A stretch of DNA of 64,000 bases from NCBI GenBank assembly GCA_009731425.1, contig AP018794.1, forward strand, positions 1,061,960-1,125,959, written 5' to 3'. A program made the translations under genes and the position numbers. The notes beneath the pieces are model-generated. The model had not been told where the DNA came from. It saw nothing but the letters and a program-made list of their open reading frames with translations, and searched no databases. The DNA is from Lachnospiraceae bacterium KM106-2. Lineage in GTDB: Bacteria > Bacillota > Clostridia > Lachnospirales > Lachnospiraceae. Positions 1 through 8,791 of the stretch are shown in pieces (position 1 is the first letter of the stretch; every line of letters starts with the position of its first letter).

Positions 1-58
1 GAAACATCTAGGAGATAAAGATATTAAAAGCGAATGCTATGATGCCTTCATAAGATAA
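1..58 (+). CDS. possible C-terminal tail of an upstream gene (partial)
   Basis: Reading from base 2, an open frame runs to a TAA at 56-58 and encodes about 18 residues (KHLGDKDIKSECYDAFIR). The fragment vaguely resembles the end of a tyrosine recombinase (LGxKDI...Y), but it is too short to assign. It could also be chance reading. The next gene starts 17 bases later. Confidence 0.25.
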   Translation, partial: KHLGDKDIKSECYDAFIR

Positions 59-75
59 AGAACTGGAGAGATTTT

Positions 76-948
76 ATGAAAAAGTATTATATTAGTATCG
101 CTATTGTCTTAGTAACAGGATGTGCTGTCTTTATGCTTTCGGATAAGAAGCTACCGGAAATAGAAAATACGGTCCAAGCGAAAGAGCAACAAGGGACGAA
201 AGAAGAAAATAAGAATGAGGGGAAAATAGAGAAACCAGAGATGTTGATCGGTACGAGCGAAGAAGGAAAAGAGTTTTCGTATGATGCGGCGGAAGTTGCG
301 AGAAAGCTGCGCAGTTATGATTTTTATAGAGGAGAAGAAAAAACAGTTTTCCTTACGTTTGATGACGGTGCATCTACTACGATTACGCCACAGATACTTA
401 AAATCCTTAAGGAAGAAGAGGTAAGGGCAACTTTTTTTGTAATTGGAGATACCATTGAGAAAGGTGGCGAAAGAGCGAAAGCTTTGGTCCGAGAGATATT
501 CGAACAGGGGAATGCCATTGGAAATCACACCTATGGACACAATTATCAATACTTATATCCAAATCGAACTGTGAATGTAAATCATTTTTTTACAGATGTA
601 GAAAAAACAGACAAACTATTAAAAGAAATTATCGGAGAAAACTTTTCTACAAGAGTGATAAGATGCCCAGGAGGAATGATGTCTTGGAAGGGAACGAAAG
701 AATTAGATGATAATTTTATAAAGAATAATCGAGTATCAATTGATTGGAATGCATTGAGCAAAGATGCAGAAGGAAAGAAGAAAAATGCCGCTCAGCTGAT
801 TGAAAATGTTAAAGAAACATCGAAAGATAAAAAAATGGTCGTGCTTCTGATGCATGATACTTATGGAAAAGAAGAGACTGTAAAAGCGTTACCATCCATT
901 ATCAGATATTTTAAAGAGCAAGGATATCAATTTAGAACGTTGGTATAA
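76..948 (+). CDS. polysaccharide deacetylase (NodB domain), membrane-anchored or lipoprotein
   Basis: This is a 290-residue exported carbohydrate esterase of family CE4, expected to remove acetyl groups from peptidoglycan or another envelope glycan. The N-terminus is a short hydrophobic segment ending in VTGC, which fits a lipobox or a membrane anchor. A charged linker of about 60 residues follows. The NodB motifs are visible in order: TFDDG (94-98), HTYGH with the two metal histidines (151-155), RCPGG (196-200), DWNALS (223-228) and LMHDT (258-262). All catalytic residues appear intact. The ATG has GGAG (65-68) about 7 bases upstream. The sensor kinase gene starts about 60 bases after its stop, so they may be cotranscribed. 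The exact substrate cannot be read from the sequence. Confidence 0.88.
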   Translation: MKKYYISIAIVLVTGCAVFMLSDKKLPEIENTVQAKEQQGTKEENKNEGKIEKPEMLIGTSEEGKEFSYDAAEVARKLRSYDFYRGEEKTVFLTFDDGASTTITPQILKILKEEEVRATFFVIGDTIEKGGERAKALVREIFEQGNAIGNHTYGHNYQYLYPNRTVNVNHFFTDVEKTDKLLKEIIGENFSTRVIRCPGGMMSWKGTKELDDNFIKNNRVSIDWNALSKDAEGKKKNAAQLIENVKETSKDKKMVVLLMHDTYGKEETVKALPSIIRYFKEQGYQFRTLV

Positions 949-1009
949 TGAATGATTAGAGGGATTTATATAACAATCAAATCTATCGTAAGAAAATTTG
1001 GAGAATAAA

Positions 1010-2443
1010 ATGAAGTTTTGGAAAAGAATTTTCTTGTCTTCGGTCGGCTTGTTTTTTGTACTTTATTGTACGAGTGGTGTGATATTGATCGAGAAGATCC
1101 ATTTGGAAAATTTAAATAATGCAATTAATAGATCCATTGATAAGTATACGGATCTGGAGAATAAACTTTATCTTAATATCGATTATTGGGTTGGTACGAA
1201 TTTTCGAGATTATTCTAACGTTAAAAACTGGATGGGGATTATATTAAATGGATACTCGACTACAGGGAGAGATGATGACTTTTATGTCGAGGTATATAGT
1301 AAATCAGGACAATTGATCATGTCAAATTCCGAACTTGAGATAAAAGGACCACGGAAAGAAATTAAATTTGCAAGTGAAAAGGAAAAGTCATTTTTGATAC
1401 GAAAAGTAGATGGTAAACGATATGTGTTTGTCAGTTCTATCATATCTTTGGATGATCAGGAAATTAAGATTGTAACGATCAGTAAGATAGAGATGATCTA
1501 TAAAAGCAGAATCAGAAATTATCAGTTCTTTGTATCGATCGGTATTGCTATGATGAGTTTATTAGCGATCTGTATGTATTGGATCTCTAAGAAGTTAACG
1601 GTTCCCATTGTTCGGTTAAGTGATGCGTCTATGGCAATTAGAAAAGGAGATTATAGAAGACGTGTGGTTGAGAGCAACGGATATGATGAGGTGGGTATAT
1701 TGGAGAAGAATTTTAATCAAATGTTGGATGTTGTAAATTCCAAAGTGGCTGAGTTAGAATATGCAAACGAGGCGAAACAACGTTTTATTGACAGCTTAAA
1801 TCATGAGATCAAGACACCGATCACTTCTATTATTGGATATTCAGATCTATTGTTAAAAAGTAAGGTGTCAGAAGAGATCCGAATTAAAGCACTCAAATAT
1901 ATCAATCAAGAAGCGAAACGTCTAGAATTTCTCAATGCAACATTGCTGCGCCTAATTGTATTTCGAGAAGAGGCAGACAAAGAGGAAGGTTTTGAAATTG
2001 AAAATTGTATTTTGTCTGCTTTAGATACCCTTAAATATAAAGTAGAACAGAAATCGATATGTATGAAAACTGAATTAGAAGAAAGCGAGATCTGTGGGGA
2101 TAGTAAACAGTTCGAGGTTCTTATCGTCAATATACTTGATAACGCAATAAAAGCATCTAGATCAGGTAGTGAAATCGAAGTAAAAGGTGTGGTAAAGCGA
2201 GGAATAAATCAGTATCAGCTTAAGATCAGAGACTATGGCATCGGTATTCCAAAGGAAGAAATAAATAAAATCATTGAACCATTTTATATGGTTGATAAAT
2301 CGAGAGCGAGAAAGAACAATGGAGTTGGCTTAGGGCTAACAATCTGCCATACAATTTGTGAAAAATATAATATTGATATGAAACTACAAAGTGAATTAGG
2401 AGAGGGAACAGAAGTGACATTAACATTCCCTTTGGAGAAGTGA
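1010..2443 (+). CDS. membrane sensor histidine kinase
   Basis: This two-component sensor kinase has about 477 residues. It has an N-terminal membrane segment, an extracytoplasmic sensor domain of about 140 residues, a second membrane segment near residue 175, a HAMP linker, a HisKA box with the phospho-acceptor (SLNHEIKTP), and an ATPase domain with N box (LDNAIKAS), G1 (RDYGIGIP) and G2 (GVGLGL). I place the start at the ATG at 1010 because GGAG at 1000-1003 is correctly spaced for it. A TTG at 998 lies upstream of that site. The gene ends one base before the next ORF, and the cognate regulator follows at 3101. The signal sensed is unknown. Proximity to the deacetylase suggests an envelope signal, which is inference. 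Confidence 0.9.
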   Translation: MKFWKRIFLSSVGLFFVLYCTSGVILIEKIHLENLNNAINRSIDKYTDLENKLYLNIDYWVGTNFRDYSNVKNWMGIILNGYSTTGRDDDFYVEVYSKSGQLIMSNSELEIKGPRKEIKFASEKEKSFLIRKVDGKRYVFVSSIISLDDQEIKIVTISKIEMIYKSRIRNYQFFVSIGIAMMSLLAICMYWISKKLTVPIVRLSDASMAIRKGDYRRRVVESNGYDEVGILEKNFNQMLDVVNSKVAELEYANEAKQRFIDSLNHEIKTPITSIIGYSDLLLKSKVSEEIRIKALKYINQEAKRLEFLNATLLRLIVFREEADKEEGFEIENCILSALDTLKYKVEQKSICMKTELEESEICGDSKQFEVLIVNILDNAIKASRSGSEIEVKGVVKRGINQYQLKIRDYGIGIPKEEINKIIEPFYMVDKSRARKNNGVGLGLTICHTICEKYNIDMKLQSELGEGTEVTLTFPLEK

Positions 2444-2444
2444 T

Positions 2445-3104
2445 ATGAAACGTGTATCGATCATACTAGCAGTAACGTTATTTTTTGTGCTATTTGGTAT
2501 CTGTTTTTATAAAATAAATAGAACGATTCAATTAGATACGCTTTATTCAGAGAGTGTTCTCGATAAGATTGATGTAAATGGTAAGGATCGTAAGCAAAGA
2601 TTTACGAGGAGCCAAGCACTTAAAAAGGCGAAAGTTCTATTCCGTGATGGCTATGGAATTGATCTAATGAATAAAAATTTAGAAAAATATATGAATCTTT
2701 ATTACGATGAAGAAAAATATCATAGTTATGTATGGCTTATGAATTGGACAAACTATGGTACAAATGAAACGTATACATGTACTGTAAGTGCAGAGACCGG
2801 AGAAGTTTTATATTATTATGTCGGTGTAAAGAACACGAAATTAAATGCAGGAGAAAAGAAATTTAGTTTATCATACAAAACGGTAGTCGATATTATTGAA
2901 CATTTTGCGGATTTAATTGATATTGATCTTTCAAAGTACAACTTAGAAGTAAATTATCCAGTAAACGATACCGAGTATAAGTTCTGGTACCAAAAGTGTA
3001 CCCTTTCTAATAAAGAAACGGATGAGGAAGAATATATGCTATCCATCGACTGTGGGGCCAAATCTATTCGAGAATTTGAGAAATCAGCAAAGAAGGGAAA
3101 ATGA
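2445..3104 (+). CDS. membrane-anchored extracytoplasmic protein, PepSY-like
   Basis: This 219-residue protein has one N-terminal membrane segment (about 5-24) and an otherwise soluble, probably extracytoplasmic body. A segment near residue 100-130 (W..TNYG..ETYTCTVSAETGEVLYYY) resembles the PepSY/YpeB-type repeat, in which a tryptophan-rich strand is followed by an A-TG-E turn. I do not recognise a firm family. It lies between the kinase and regulator genes, starting one base after the kinase stop and overlapping the regulator start by four bases. It is therefore translationally coupled with both and is likely an accessory or modulator of this two-component system. That role is inferred from position only. 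Confidence 0.7.
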   Translation: MKRVSIILAVTLFFVLFGICFYKINRTIQLDTLYSESVLDKIDVNGKDRKQRFTRSQALKKAKVLFRDGYGIDLMNKNLEKYMNLYYDEEKYHSYVWLMNWTNYGTNETYTCTVSAETGEVLYYYVGVKNTKLNAGEKKFSLSYKTVVDIIEHFADLIDIDLSKYNLEVNYPVNDTEYKFWYQKCTLSNKETDEEEYMLSIDCGAKSIREFEKSAKKGK

Positions 3105-3757
3105 TGAAAATATTAGTAGTAGAAGATGAAGCGGCGATTCGTGATCTGATTGCGATTAATCTGGAATTAGTAGGTTATGAAGTGATTACATGTGAGAATG
3201 GATTAGATGCAAAGAATCTTCTTGATCAAGAAGAAGTCGATCTTATCTTATTGGATGTTATGATCCCTGGAATTAATGGCTTCTCTTTGATCACGCAGAT
3301 TGAAAAGGAAAAAACTCCTGTTATCTTTGTAACGGCAAAAGCATCCGTACTAGACCGGGTAAAAGGGTTGCGGCTTGGTGCTGATGATTATATTGTTAAG
3401 CCATTTGAAACAATTGAATTGATCGCTCGGGTAGAAGCGGCATTAAGAAGAAATCAAAAGAATAGTAATTCAACATATCGAGTTGGGAATGTTGAAATTG
3501 ATCGGTTGAAGAGAATTGTAAAAAAAGGGGGAAAAGAAGTTTATTTAACTGCAAAAGAATACGATTTGTTAGATTTATTTATCTGTAATAAAAATGTTGC
3601 ATTAACTAGAGATCAAATCTTAGACAAAGTATGGGGATATGATTATGTTGGTCTGACAAGAACCGTAGATATTCATGTGCAGCGTCTTCGCGAAAAATTA
3701 GGATTGAAAAATAATATTAAGACTATTTTTAAAATAGGATATCGATTTGAAGAATGA
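3101..3757 (+). CDS. response regulator, OmpR/PhoB type
   Basis: This 218-residue DNA-binding response regulator is the partner of the kinase at 1010. The receiver domain shows the acidic pocket (VVEDE, 6-10), phospho-acceptor Asp52 (LILLDVMIP) and the conserved Lys100 (DDYIVKPF). The C-terminal winged helix (about 124-218) has the typical LTAKEYDLLDLF and TVDIHVQRLREKL elements. The start codon overlaps the stop of the preceding gene (ATGATGA), so either of two adjacent ATGs may be used. It probably regulates envelope genes nearby, including the deacetylase, but no operator could be identified. Confidence 0.93.
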   Translation: MMKILVVEDEAAIRDLIAINLELVGYEVITCENGLDAKNLLDQEEVDLILLDVMIPGINGFSLITQIEKEKTPVIFVTAKASVLDRVKGLRLGADDYIVKPFETIELIARVEAALRRNQKNSNSTYRVGNVEIDRLKRIVKKGGKEVYLTAKEYDLLDLFICNKNVALTRDQILDKVWGYDYVGLTRTVDIHVQRLREKLGLKNNIKTIFKIGYRFEE

Positions 3758-3773
3758 GCAATGGGAGGATTAA

Positions 3774-4658
3774 ATGAGCAAGAAAATAACCATAATGGTA
3801 ATAGTGCTTATAATCTGGTTAGGGACTAGTATCATAAGCATAAGATATCCTTTTGAAAAGAAAAGAAAAACACAAGAAATCCAATATACGAATTTAATGG
3901 ATGAATCGAGTCGAAATGAAGTAAAGCAGTTATTATTAGCTAATCAATTAAAAGAGGATACAGTAAATACATTTCTTGAGTGGGTTACTGACTATAATGC
4001 TCGCGTGAAAACAGTCAGACTTCTAAAAGAAGGATATCGCACATTAGATCAAGGAGAACAGGTAGATTACTCAGAGGTAAATTTAGAAGCTAGATATCTT
4101 AAGAGCGGTGTAATGCAAATGGATCCGAACGGCCGCTTGGCTTCGTTTTTATTATTTCATAACTTTGTAGAGACGAGTAAACGAAATGAGGCATCGGATC
4201 ACTATCTTAAGTTTGATCTTGCAGGCATGAAAGAGGATCCATTATACCAGTCAATCCAGCCATTAATAAACTGTTTTACTGTATTGATGAACCCGATCAA
4301 GGTGTCGAAAGAGGATACGATGCAACAACATATTGATAAAATTCAAAATGAGTGGAAGCGTAGAGAGATAAAATTTGAGAAAAATACAAGTGTTAAACTG
4401 ATTTCCGTATTTTTGCATGATCCTTTCGAACAGAAACGAGTGGTTGGACATGGCGGGATATTAGTTGAAGGTAAAGATCAGTTGTATTTTCTGGAAAAAT
4501 ATAATTCAGGATATCCTTATCAGCTGACGATATTTCCAGAAGAGGAACATTTAGTATCTTATCTGCTGGCAAGAAAGGATATCTACAATGATGAAAAAGA
4601 GCTCTCGCCGATTATTATGAAAAATGATAGTGTACTAAAAAATAAAAGTGATAAGTGA
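3774..4658 (+). CDS. secreted or membrane-anchored protein, DUF4300-like
   Basis: This 294-residue protein has one N-terminal hydrophobic segment (about 6-24) and a soluble body outside the cell. The pattern YTNLMDESSRNEVKQLL near residue 38, a later histidine/glycine segment (VVGHGGILVE) and LYFLEKYNSGYPYQ agree with my memory of the DUF4300 family of Gram-positive surface proteins, whose function is unknown. The ATG follows GGGAGG (3762-3767) at good spacing, 16 bases after the response regulator stop, so it is probably the last gene of the same operon. The family assignment is moderately secure. No enzymatic role is claimed. Confidence 0.6.
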   Translation: MSKKITIMVIVLIIWLGTSIISIRYPFEKKRKTQEIQYTNLMDESSRNEVKQLLLANQLKEDTVNTFLEWVTDYNARVKTVRLLKEGYRTLDQGEQVDYSEVNLEARYLKSGVMQMDPNGRLASFLLFHNFVETSKRNEASDHYLKFDLAGMKEDPLYQSIQPLINCFTVLMNPIKVSKEDTMQQHIDKIQNEWKRREIKFEKNTSVKLISVFLHDPFEQKRVVGHGGILVEGKDQLYFLEKYNSGYPYQLTIFPEEEHLVSYLLARKDIYNDEKELSPIIMKNDSVLKNKSDK

Positions 4659-4684
4659 ATTTTTACAAAAGCTAAAAAAATACC

Positions 4685-4713
4685 TTGACACTTTCGACAA
4701 TAACTGTTATTAT
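4685..4713 (+). promoter_or_regulatory. sigma-A promoter of the rplU operon
   Basis: TTGACA at 4685-4690 and TATTAT at 4708-4713 are separated by 17 bases. Transcription would start near 4720 and include a leader of about 75 bases before rplU. Confidence 0.85.
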
Positions 4714-4790
4714 TTATGAGTGTGCCGCACAGCGAGGTATAAGTTCCTGTCTTCAGGACACCGAAACTGGCGAGTATTGATTATAGGAGG
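4714..4790 (+). ncRNA. L21-type leader RNA upstream of rplU
   Basis: The transcribed leader contains GCCGCACAGCGAGG, a small hairpin (TCCTG-TCTT-CAGGA near 4746-4760) and a conserved-looking segment ending CTGGCGAG before the ribosome-binding site. Rfam describes an L21 leader in Firmicutes as an autoregulatory element bound by the ribosomal protein. Position and base pattern fit, but no covariance search was possible. Confidence 0.6.
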
Positions 4791-4796
4791 TGCTAT

Positions 4797-5105
4797 ATGT
4801 ACGCAATTATAGCAACAGGTGGTAAACAGTACAAAGTAGCTGAAGGCGACGTTATCAGAGTTGAAAAACTTGGCGTTGAAGCTGGCGAAACTGTTACATT
4901 TGATCAAGTTCTTGTAGTAAACAATGGAGAAGTTAAAGTTGGTGCTCCAACTGTAGCTGGTGCTAACGTTACTGCAACAGTAGTTGGCGAAGGTAAAGCT
5001 AAAAAAGTTGTTGTTTACAGATATAAGAGAAAATCTGGATACCATAAGAAAAATGGACACAGACAACAGTTTACACAAGTTAAGATTGAAAAAATCAATG
5101 CATAG
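4797..5105 (+). CDS. rplU: 50S ribosomal protein L21
   Basis: This 102-residue protein is full length for bacterial L21. It starts [18 protein letters not shown] and ends with the basic [17 protein letters not shown] segment that contacts 23S rRNA. It is part of the large ribosomal subunit. The start is preceded by TAGGAGG (4785-4791). It is the first gene of the conserved rplU-prp-rpmA operon, driven by the consensus promoter at 4685 and probably controlled through the leader RNA. Confidence 0.98.
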   Translation: MYAIIATGGKQYKVAEGDVIRVEKLGVEAGETVTFDQVLVVNNGEVKVGAPTVAGANVTATVVGEGKAKKVVVYRYKRKSGYHKKNGHRQQFTQVKIEKINA

Positions 5106-5127
5106 TTATTTGTAGATAGGTGATTGT

Positions 5128-5460
5128 ATGATCAAAATATCTATTAAAAAGAATGCAAATGGTGCTTATCGCGGATTTAGAGTATTTGGACATGCTGGCT
5201 TTGACGATTACGGAAGAGACATCGTATGTGCAAGTGTATCGGTCTTAGTAATAAACACTATTAATTCGATAGAGCATTTTACAAAAGATTCTTTCGACTT
5301 AGTGTCGGATGAAGATCAAGGCTTAATTGAATTGAATTTTAAAAACAATCTAATCAGTGATAAAACGACTTTATTACTGGATTCTTTGGTTCTTGGTTTA
5401 CAAGGTATCGAAGAAAATTATGAAAATGAATATATAAAACTTATACTCGAGGAGGTGTAA
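5128..5460 (+). CDS. prp: ribosomal-processing cysteine protease Prp
   Basis: This 110-residue cysteine protease, found in Firmicutes and some relatives, removes the N-terminal extension of ribosomal protein L27. The catalytic pair is visible as the histidine in [10 protein letters not shown] and the cysteine in [10 protein letters not shown]. It sits between rplU and rpmA, as expected, and stops 4 bases before the rpmA start. Its substrate motif (LQFF before AHKKG) is present in the neighbouring L27, so the pair is functionally consistent. Confidence 0.95.
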   Translation: MIKISIKKNANGAYRGFRVFGHAGFDDYGRDIVCASVSVLVINTINSIEHFTKDSFDLVSDEDQGLIELNFKNNLISDKTTLLLDSLVLGLQGIEENYENEYIKLILEEV

Positions 5461-5464
5461 GACT

Positions 5465-5752
5465 ATGTTAAATATGAACCTTCAATTTTTCGCTCATAAA
5501 AAGGGTGTTGGTTCTACTAAAAATGGTAGAGATTCTGAGTCTAAAAGATTAGGTGCTAAAAGAGCTGACGGTCAATTCGTATTAGCTGGTAACATTCTTT
5601 ATAGACAACGTGGAACAAAAATCCATCCAGGAACAAACGTTGGACGTGGTGGAGACGATACTTTATATGCATTAGTAGATGGTGTTCTTAGATTCGAACG
5701 TAAAGGTAGAGATAAGAAACAAGCTAGCGTATATCCAGTAGCAAACAACTAA
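5465..5752 (+). CDS. rpmA: 50S ribosomal protein L27 with cleavable N-terminus
   Basis: This 95-residue L27 begins MLNMNLQFF followed by [17 protein letters not shown]. The first nine residues are the Firmicutes extension cleaved by Prp after LQFF, which exposes the mature AHKKG terminus that reaches the peptidyl-transferase centre. An internal ATG at residue 4 would give the shorter MNLQFF form found in many relatives. GAGGTG lies at 5452-5457, correctly spaced for either ATG, so the exact start is open. The gene ends 8 bases before a strong terminator. Confidence 0.98.
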   Translation: MLNMNLQFFAHKKGVGSTKNGRDSESKRLGAKRADGQFVLAGNILYRQRGTKIHPGTNVGRGGDDTLYALVDGVLRFERKGRDKKQASVYPVANN

Positions 5753-5760
5753 GATGAATT

Positions 5761-5792
5761 AAGCCCCAAATTCTTTGATTTGGGGCTTTTTC
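5761..5792 (+). terminator. Rho-independent terminator after rpmA
   Basis: A ten-base stem (AAGCCCCAAA, 5761-5770, with TTTGGGGCTT, 5779-5788) runs into a T tract. It ends the rplU operon. Confidence 0.95.
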
Positions 5793-5871
5793 CTTATGAT
5801 GATGAAAATTCTTAAGTTTACTTACTTCAAGTTTTGGCTATCATCATAAATATAAAGCTAGGAGTTTTCTG

Positions 5872-5920
5872 ACGTTTTAGAATGCATAAGTTAATGTACT
5901 TGTTCACATTCTAATAACGT
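5872..5920 (+). promoter_or_regulatory. long inverted repeat in the leader of obg
   Basis: ACGTT (5872-5876) and AGAATG (5879-5884) pair with CATTCT (5907-5912) and AACGT (5916-5920) around a 22-base loop, just 20 bases before the obg start. It has no T tract, so it is not a simple terminator. It could be an operator or an RNA leader structure. Confidence 0.45.
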
Positions 5921-5940
5921 TAAAGATACGAGGTGAAATT

Positions 5941-7227
5941 ATGTTCGCAGATCGCGCAAAAATATATATACGCTCCGGTAAAGGTGGAGATGGTTGTGTC
6001 AGCTTCCGTCGTGAACTATTCGTGGCCGCAGGTGGTCCAGATGGTGGTGACGGCGGACGTGGCGGAGACGTCATCTTCGAAGTTGATCCAGGATTAAATA
6101 CGTTAACTGACTTTAGACATGTACGTAAATACTGTGCTGAAGATGGTGAGAACGGAAGTAAACGTCGTTGTCATGGCGCAGATGGAAATGATATCATCCT
6201 TAAGGTACCTGCTGGTACTGTCGTAAAAGATGCGGCTACAGGAAAAGTCATTACTGATATGTCTCATGAAAACAATCGTGAAGTTCTTCTTCATGGCGGA
6301 CGTGGCGGTAAAGGAAATCAGCATTATGCAACACCTACAATGCAGGTTCCAAAATATGCTCAGCCAGGTAGAGATGGTCGTGAATTAGAAGTACTTCTTG
6401 AATTAAAAGTAATTGCAGATGTTGGTTTAGTTGGTTTCCCTAACGTTGGTAAATCTACCTTCTTAAGCCGTGTAACAAATGCAAAACCAAAGATTGCAAA
6501 CTATCACTTTACAACATTAAATCCAAACTTAGGTGTTGTTGATATCGATGGCCATAATGGTTTCGTTATCGCAGATATCCCAGGTCTTATTGAAGGTGCT
6601 GCAGAAGGTATCGGCCTTGGACATGAATTCTTACGTCATATCGAACGTACGAAAGTAATCATCCATATGGTAGATGCAGCCAGCGTAGAAGGAAGAGATC
6701 CACTAGAGGATATCAACGCTATCAATGCAGAATTAGCTGCATATAACGAAGATATGTTAAATAAACCTCAGGTGATCGCAGCCAATAAGATGGATGTGTA
6801 TTACGGTGATGATGAAAACGAAGTAATTAATCGTTTAAGAGAAGAATTCGGACCAAAAGGGATCGAAGTATTCCCAATCTCAGCTGTAAGTGGTAAAGGC
6901 GTTAAAGAATTATTATATAAAGTAAATGAGTTATTAGATGGTTTAGATAATGAACCAGTTGTATTCGAACGTGAATTCTTCCCAATGGAAGACACATTCT
7001 CTGATGAACCATATACCGTATCGAAGGTAGAAGATGGCTTGTTCTCAGTGGAAGGTCCTAGAATTGAGCGTATGCTTGGTTACACGAACCTTGATGATGA
7101 AAAAGGATTTAACTTCTTCCAGAAATTCTTACAAGACAATGGCATCTTAGATGAATTAGAAGCTCTTGGCATTGAAGAAGGAGATACTGTTAAACTTTAC
7201 GGATTAGAATTTGATTATTATAAATAG
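5941..7227 (+). CDS. obg: GTPase Obg (ObgE/CgtA)
   Basis: This 428-residue essential GTPase acts in 50S ribosome assembly and stress control. The glycine-rich Obg fold occupies residues 1-158. The G domain follows with G1 GFPNVGKST (165-173), G3 DIPGL (212-216), G4 NKMD (282-285) and G5 SAVSGKG. The C-terminal OCT domain found in Firmicutes occupies about 345-428. The ATG follows GAGGTG (5930-5935). It heads a run of co-oriented genes (yhbY, nadD, yqeK, rsfS), a gene order typical of Clostridia in which ribosome assembly and NAD synthesis genes are linked. Confidence 0.98.
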   Translation: MFADRAKIYIRSGKGGDGCVSFRRELFVAAGGPDGGDGGRGGDVIFEVDPGLNTLTDFRHVRKYCAEDGENGSKRRCHGADGNDIILKVPAGTVVKDAATGKVITDMSHENNREVLLHGGRGGKGNQHYATPTMQVPKYAQPGRDGRELEVLLELKVIADVGLVGFPNVGKSTFLSRVTNAKPKIANYHFTTLNPNLGVVDIDGHNGFVIADIPGLIEGAAEGIGLGHEFLRHIERTKVIIHMVDAASVEGRDPLEDINAINAELAAYNEDMLNKPQVIAANKMDVYYGDDENEVINRLREEFGPKGIEVFPISAVSGKGVKELLYKVNELLDGLDNEPVVFEREFFPMEDTFSDEPYTVSKVEDGLFSVEGPRIERMLGYTNLDDEKGFNFFQKFLQDNGILDELEALGIEEGDTVKLYGLEFDYYK

Positions 7228-7250
7228 ATAAATAAAATGGAGGAGCTCGG

Positions 7251-7538
7251 ATGACTACAAAACAAAGAGCCTATTTAAAAGGCCTTGCTATGAACATCGA
7301 TGCAATTTACCAAGTTGGTAAATCAAGCATTTCTCCTGAAATGACTAAAGGAATTTCAGAAGCGCTTGAAGCACGCGAGTTGATCAAGATCAATGTATTA
7401 AAAAATTGTATGGATGATCCAAGAGCAATTGCTGAAGTATTAGCAGAACGTACTAATTCTCAAGTAGTTCAAGTAATTGGCAAGAAGATCGTTCTTTATA
7501 AAGAATCTAAAGATAACAAAAAAATCGTATTACCATAG
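7251..7538 (+). CDS. yhbY: YhbY-family RNA-binding protein (CRM domain)
   Basis: This 95-residue protein is a single CRM domain, a KH-like RNA-binding fold associated with 50S precursor particles. The typical opening (TTKQRAYLKGLAMNIDAIYQ), the GKSSISPEM segment and a C-terminal hydrophobic strand (QVVQVIGKKIVLYK) are present. The start has GGAGGAG upstream (7238-7244). It lies 23 bases after obg and 10 bases before nadD, so it belongs to the same transcript. Confidence 0.95.
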   Translation: MTTKQRAYLKGLAMNIDAIYQVGKSSISPEMTKGISEALEARELIKINVLKNCMDDPRAIAEVLAERTNSQVVQVIGKKIVLYKESKDNKKIVLP

Positions 7539-7548
7539 AGGTGAAACT

Positions 7549-8175
7549 ATGAGTTCGACAACAAAAGATAAGAAAAAGATCGGTTTAATGGGAGGAACAT
7601 TTAATCCGATTCATGTTGGTCACTTAATGCTTGCTGAAGCAGCATATGAGCAATTTGAATTGGATGAAGTTTGGTTTATGCCAAATAAGAATCCTCCTCA
7701 TAAACAGGGAAAATTCATTGTAGAAGACACCATTCGTGCGAAAATGGTAGAATTAAGTATTCATAATAATCCACATTTTAAATTGTGTACGGTGGAGTTG
7801 GAACGAGAAGGTAAATCTTATTCGGTCGATACTCTTACGTTTTTAACGAAGGAATACCCACAAGTTGAGTTCTATTTTATTATAGGTGCTGACTCTCTGT
7901 TTCAGATCAGTGCATGGAAGAATCCAGATATCTTTCTTCATCTTGCTCATTTTGTTGCAACGACAAGAGGAGAAAAAGATAAAGAGATGGTATTAGATCA
8001 GATTACGAAAGTAAATAAGCGGTATGACACGGATATCTCTTATCTTAGTATGCCATGCATTGATATCTCTTCGAACTTAATTCGCGACTTAATGGAGCGG
8101 CAACAATCCATTCGTTATTATGTCACAGATGACGTATATACTTACATTATGGAACATCAGTTATATAAGAGATAA
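7549..8175 (+). CDS. nadD: nicotinate-nucleotide adenylyltransferase
   Basis: This 208-residue enzyme joins nicotinate mononucleotide to AMP in NAD biosynthesis. The nucleotidyltransferase signature GGTFNPIHVGHL is at residues 15-26 and includes the catalytic HxGH-type histidines. The C-terminal SSNLIRD corresponds to the usual SSTxIR motif with Asn in place of Thr. I use the ATG at 7549 because GAGGTG (7538-7543) precedes it and the extension upstream overlaps yhbY. The next gene, yqeK, starts 14 bases after the stop. Confidence 0.96.
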   Translation: MSSTTKDKKKIGLMGGTFNPIHVGHLMLAEAAYEQFELDEVWFMPNKNPPHKQGKFIVEDTIRAKMVELSIHNNPHFKLCTVELEREGKSYSVDTLTFLTKEYPQVEFYFIIGADSLFQISAWKNPDIFLHLAHFVATTRGEKDKEMVLDQITKVNKRYDTDISYLSMPCIDISSNLIRDLMERQQSIRYYVTDDVYTYIMEHQLYKR

Positions 8176-8189
8176 AGGTAGGAGAAGAT

Positions 8190-8777
8190 ATGAACGTAGA
8201 TGAAATCAAAGAAGAACTGAAGAAATTACAAAATGAACATCGTTATGTCCATACAGAAGGAGTTGCTTATACAAGCGCCTGCATGGCCATGCGTTACGGT
8301 GTAGATATGAATCAGGCTTATCTGGCTGGCCTTCTTCATGATAATGCGAAATGCTATTCCAATGAGGAAATACTTCGCCGCAGTGAAGAAGCTGGGTTAG
8401 AGATTCGTCCGATCGAGCGAAAGAATCCATTTTTACTTCATGCTAAGTTAGGCGCTTATTATGCGAAGACTTTGTATGGCGTAGAAGATGAGGATATCTT
8501 AGCTGCGATCAGTTATCATACAACTGGTCGTCCAGACATGTCTACGTTGGAGAAAATTCTATTTTGTGCTGATTATTTTGAACCAAACCGCCGCATGATC
8601 CCAGGACTTCCTGAAGTGCGCGCTAAGGCTTTTGTCGATTTGGATCAGACAGTTCACGTGATTCTTCGCAATACGTTGCGTTATTTGAAAGAAAATAGTG
8701 CAGATCCAGAGGATAATATTGACGAAATGACAGTCAGTGCATATGAATATTATAAGAAAATAAAAGTTGATGAGTAA
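8190..8777 (+). CDS. yqeK: YqeK-type HD-domain hydrolase
   Basis: This 195-residue HD-domain metal-dependent phosphohydrolase belongs to the YqeK group, described as symmetrical diadenosine tetraphosphate hydrolases. The first histidine is in HRYVHTEGVA, the HD pair is in AGLLHDNAK (about 46-53), and a later HAKLGAYYA and SYHTTG supply further ligands. The gene is tightly linked to nadD upstream and rsfS downstream, the usual Firmicutes order. The start follows TAGGAG (8178-8183). Confidence 0.94.
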   Translation: MNVDEIKEELKKLQNEHRYVHTEGVAYTSACMAMRYGVDMNQAYLAGLLHDNAKCYSNEEILRRSEEAGLEIRPIERKNPFLLHAKLGAYYAKTLYGVEDEDILAAISYHTTGRPDMSTLEKILFCADYFEPNRRMIPGLPEVRAKAFVDLDQTVHVILRNTLRYLKENSADPEDNIDEMTVSAYEYYKKIKVDE

Positions 8778-8791
8778 TAAAGGAGAAATTT

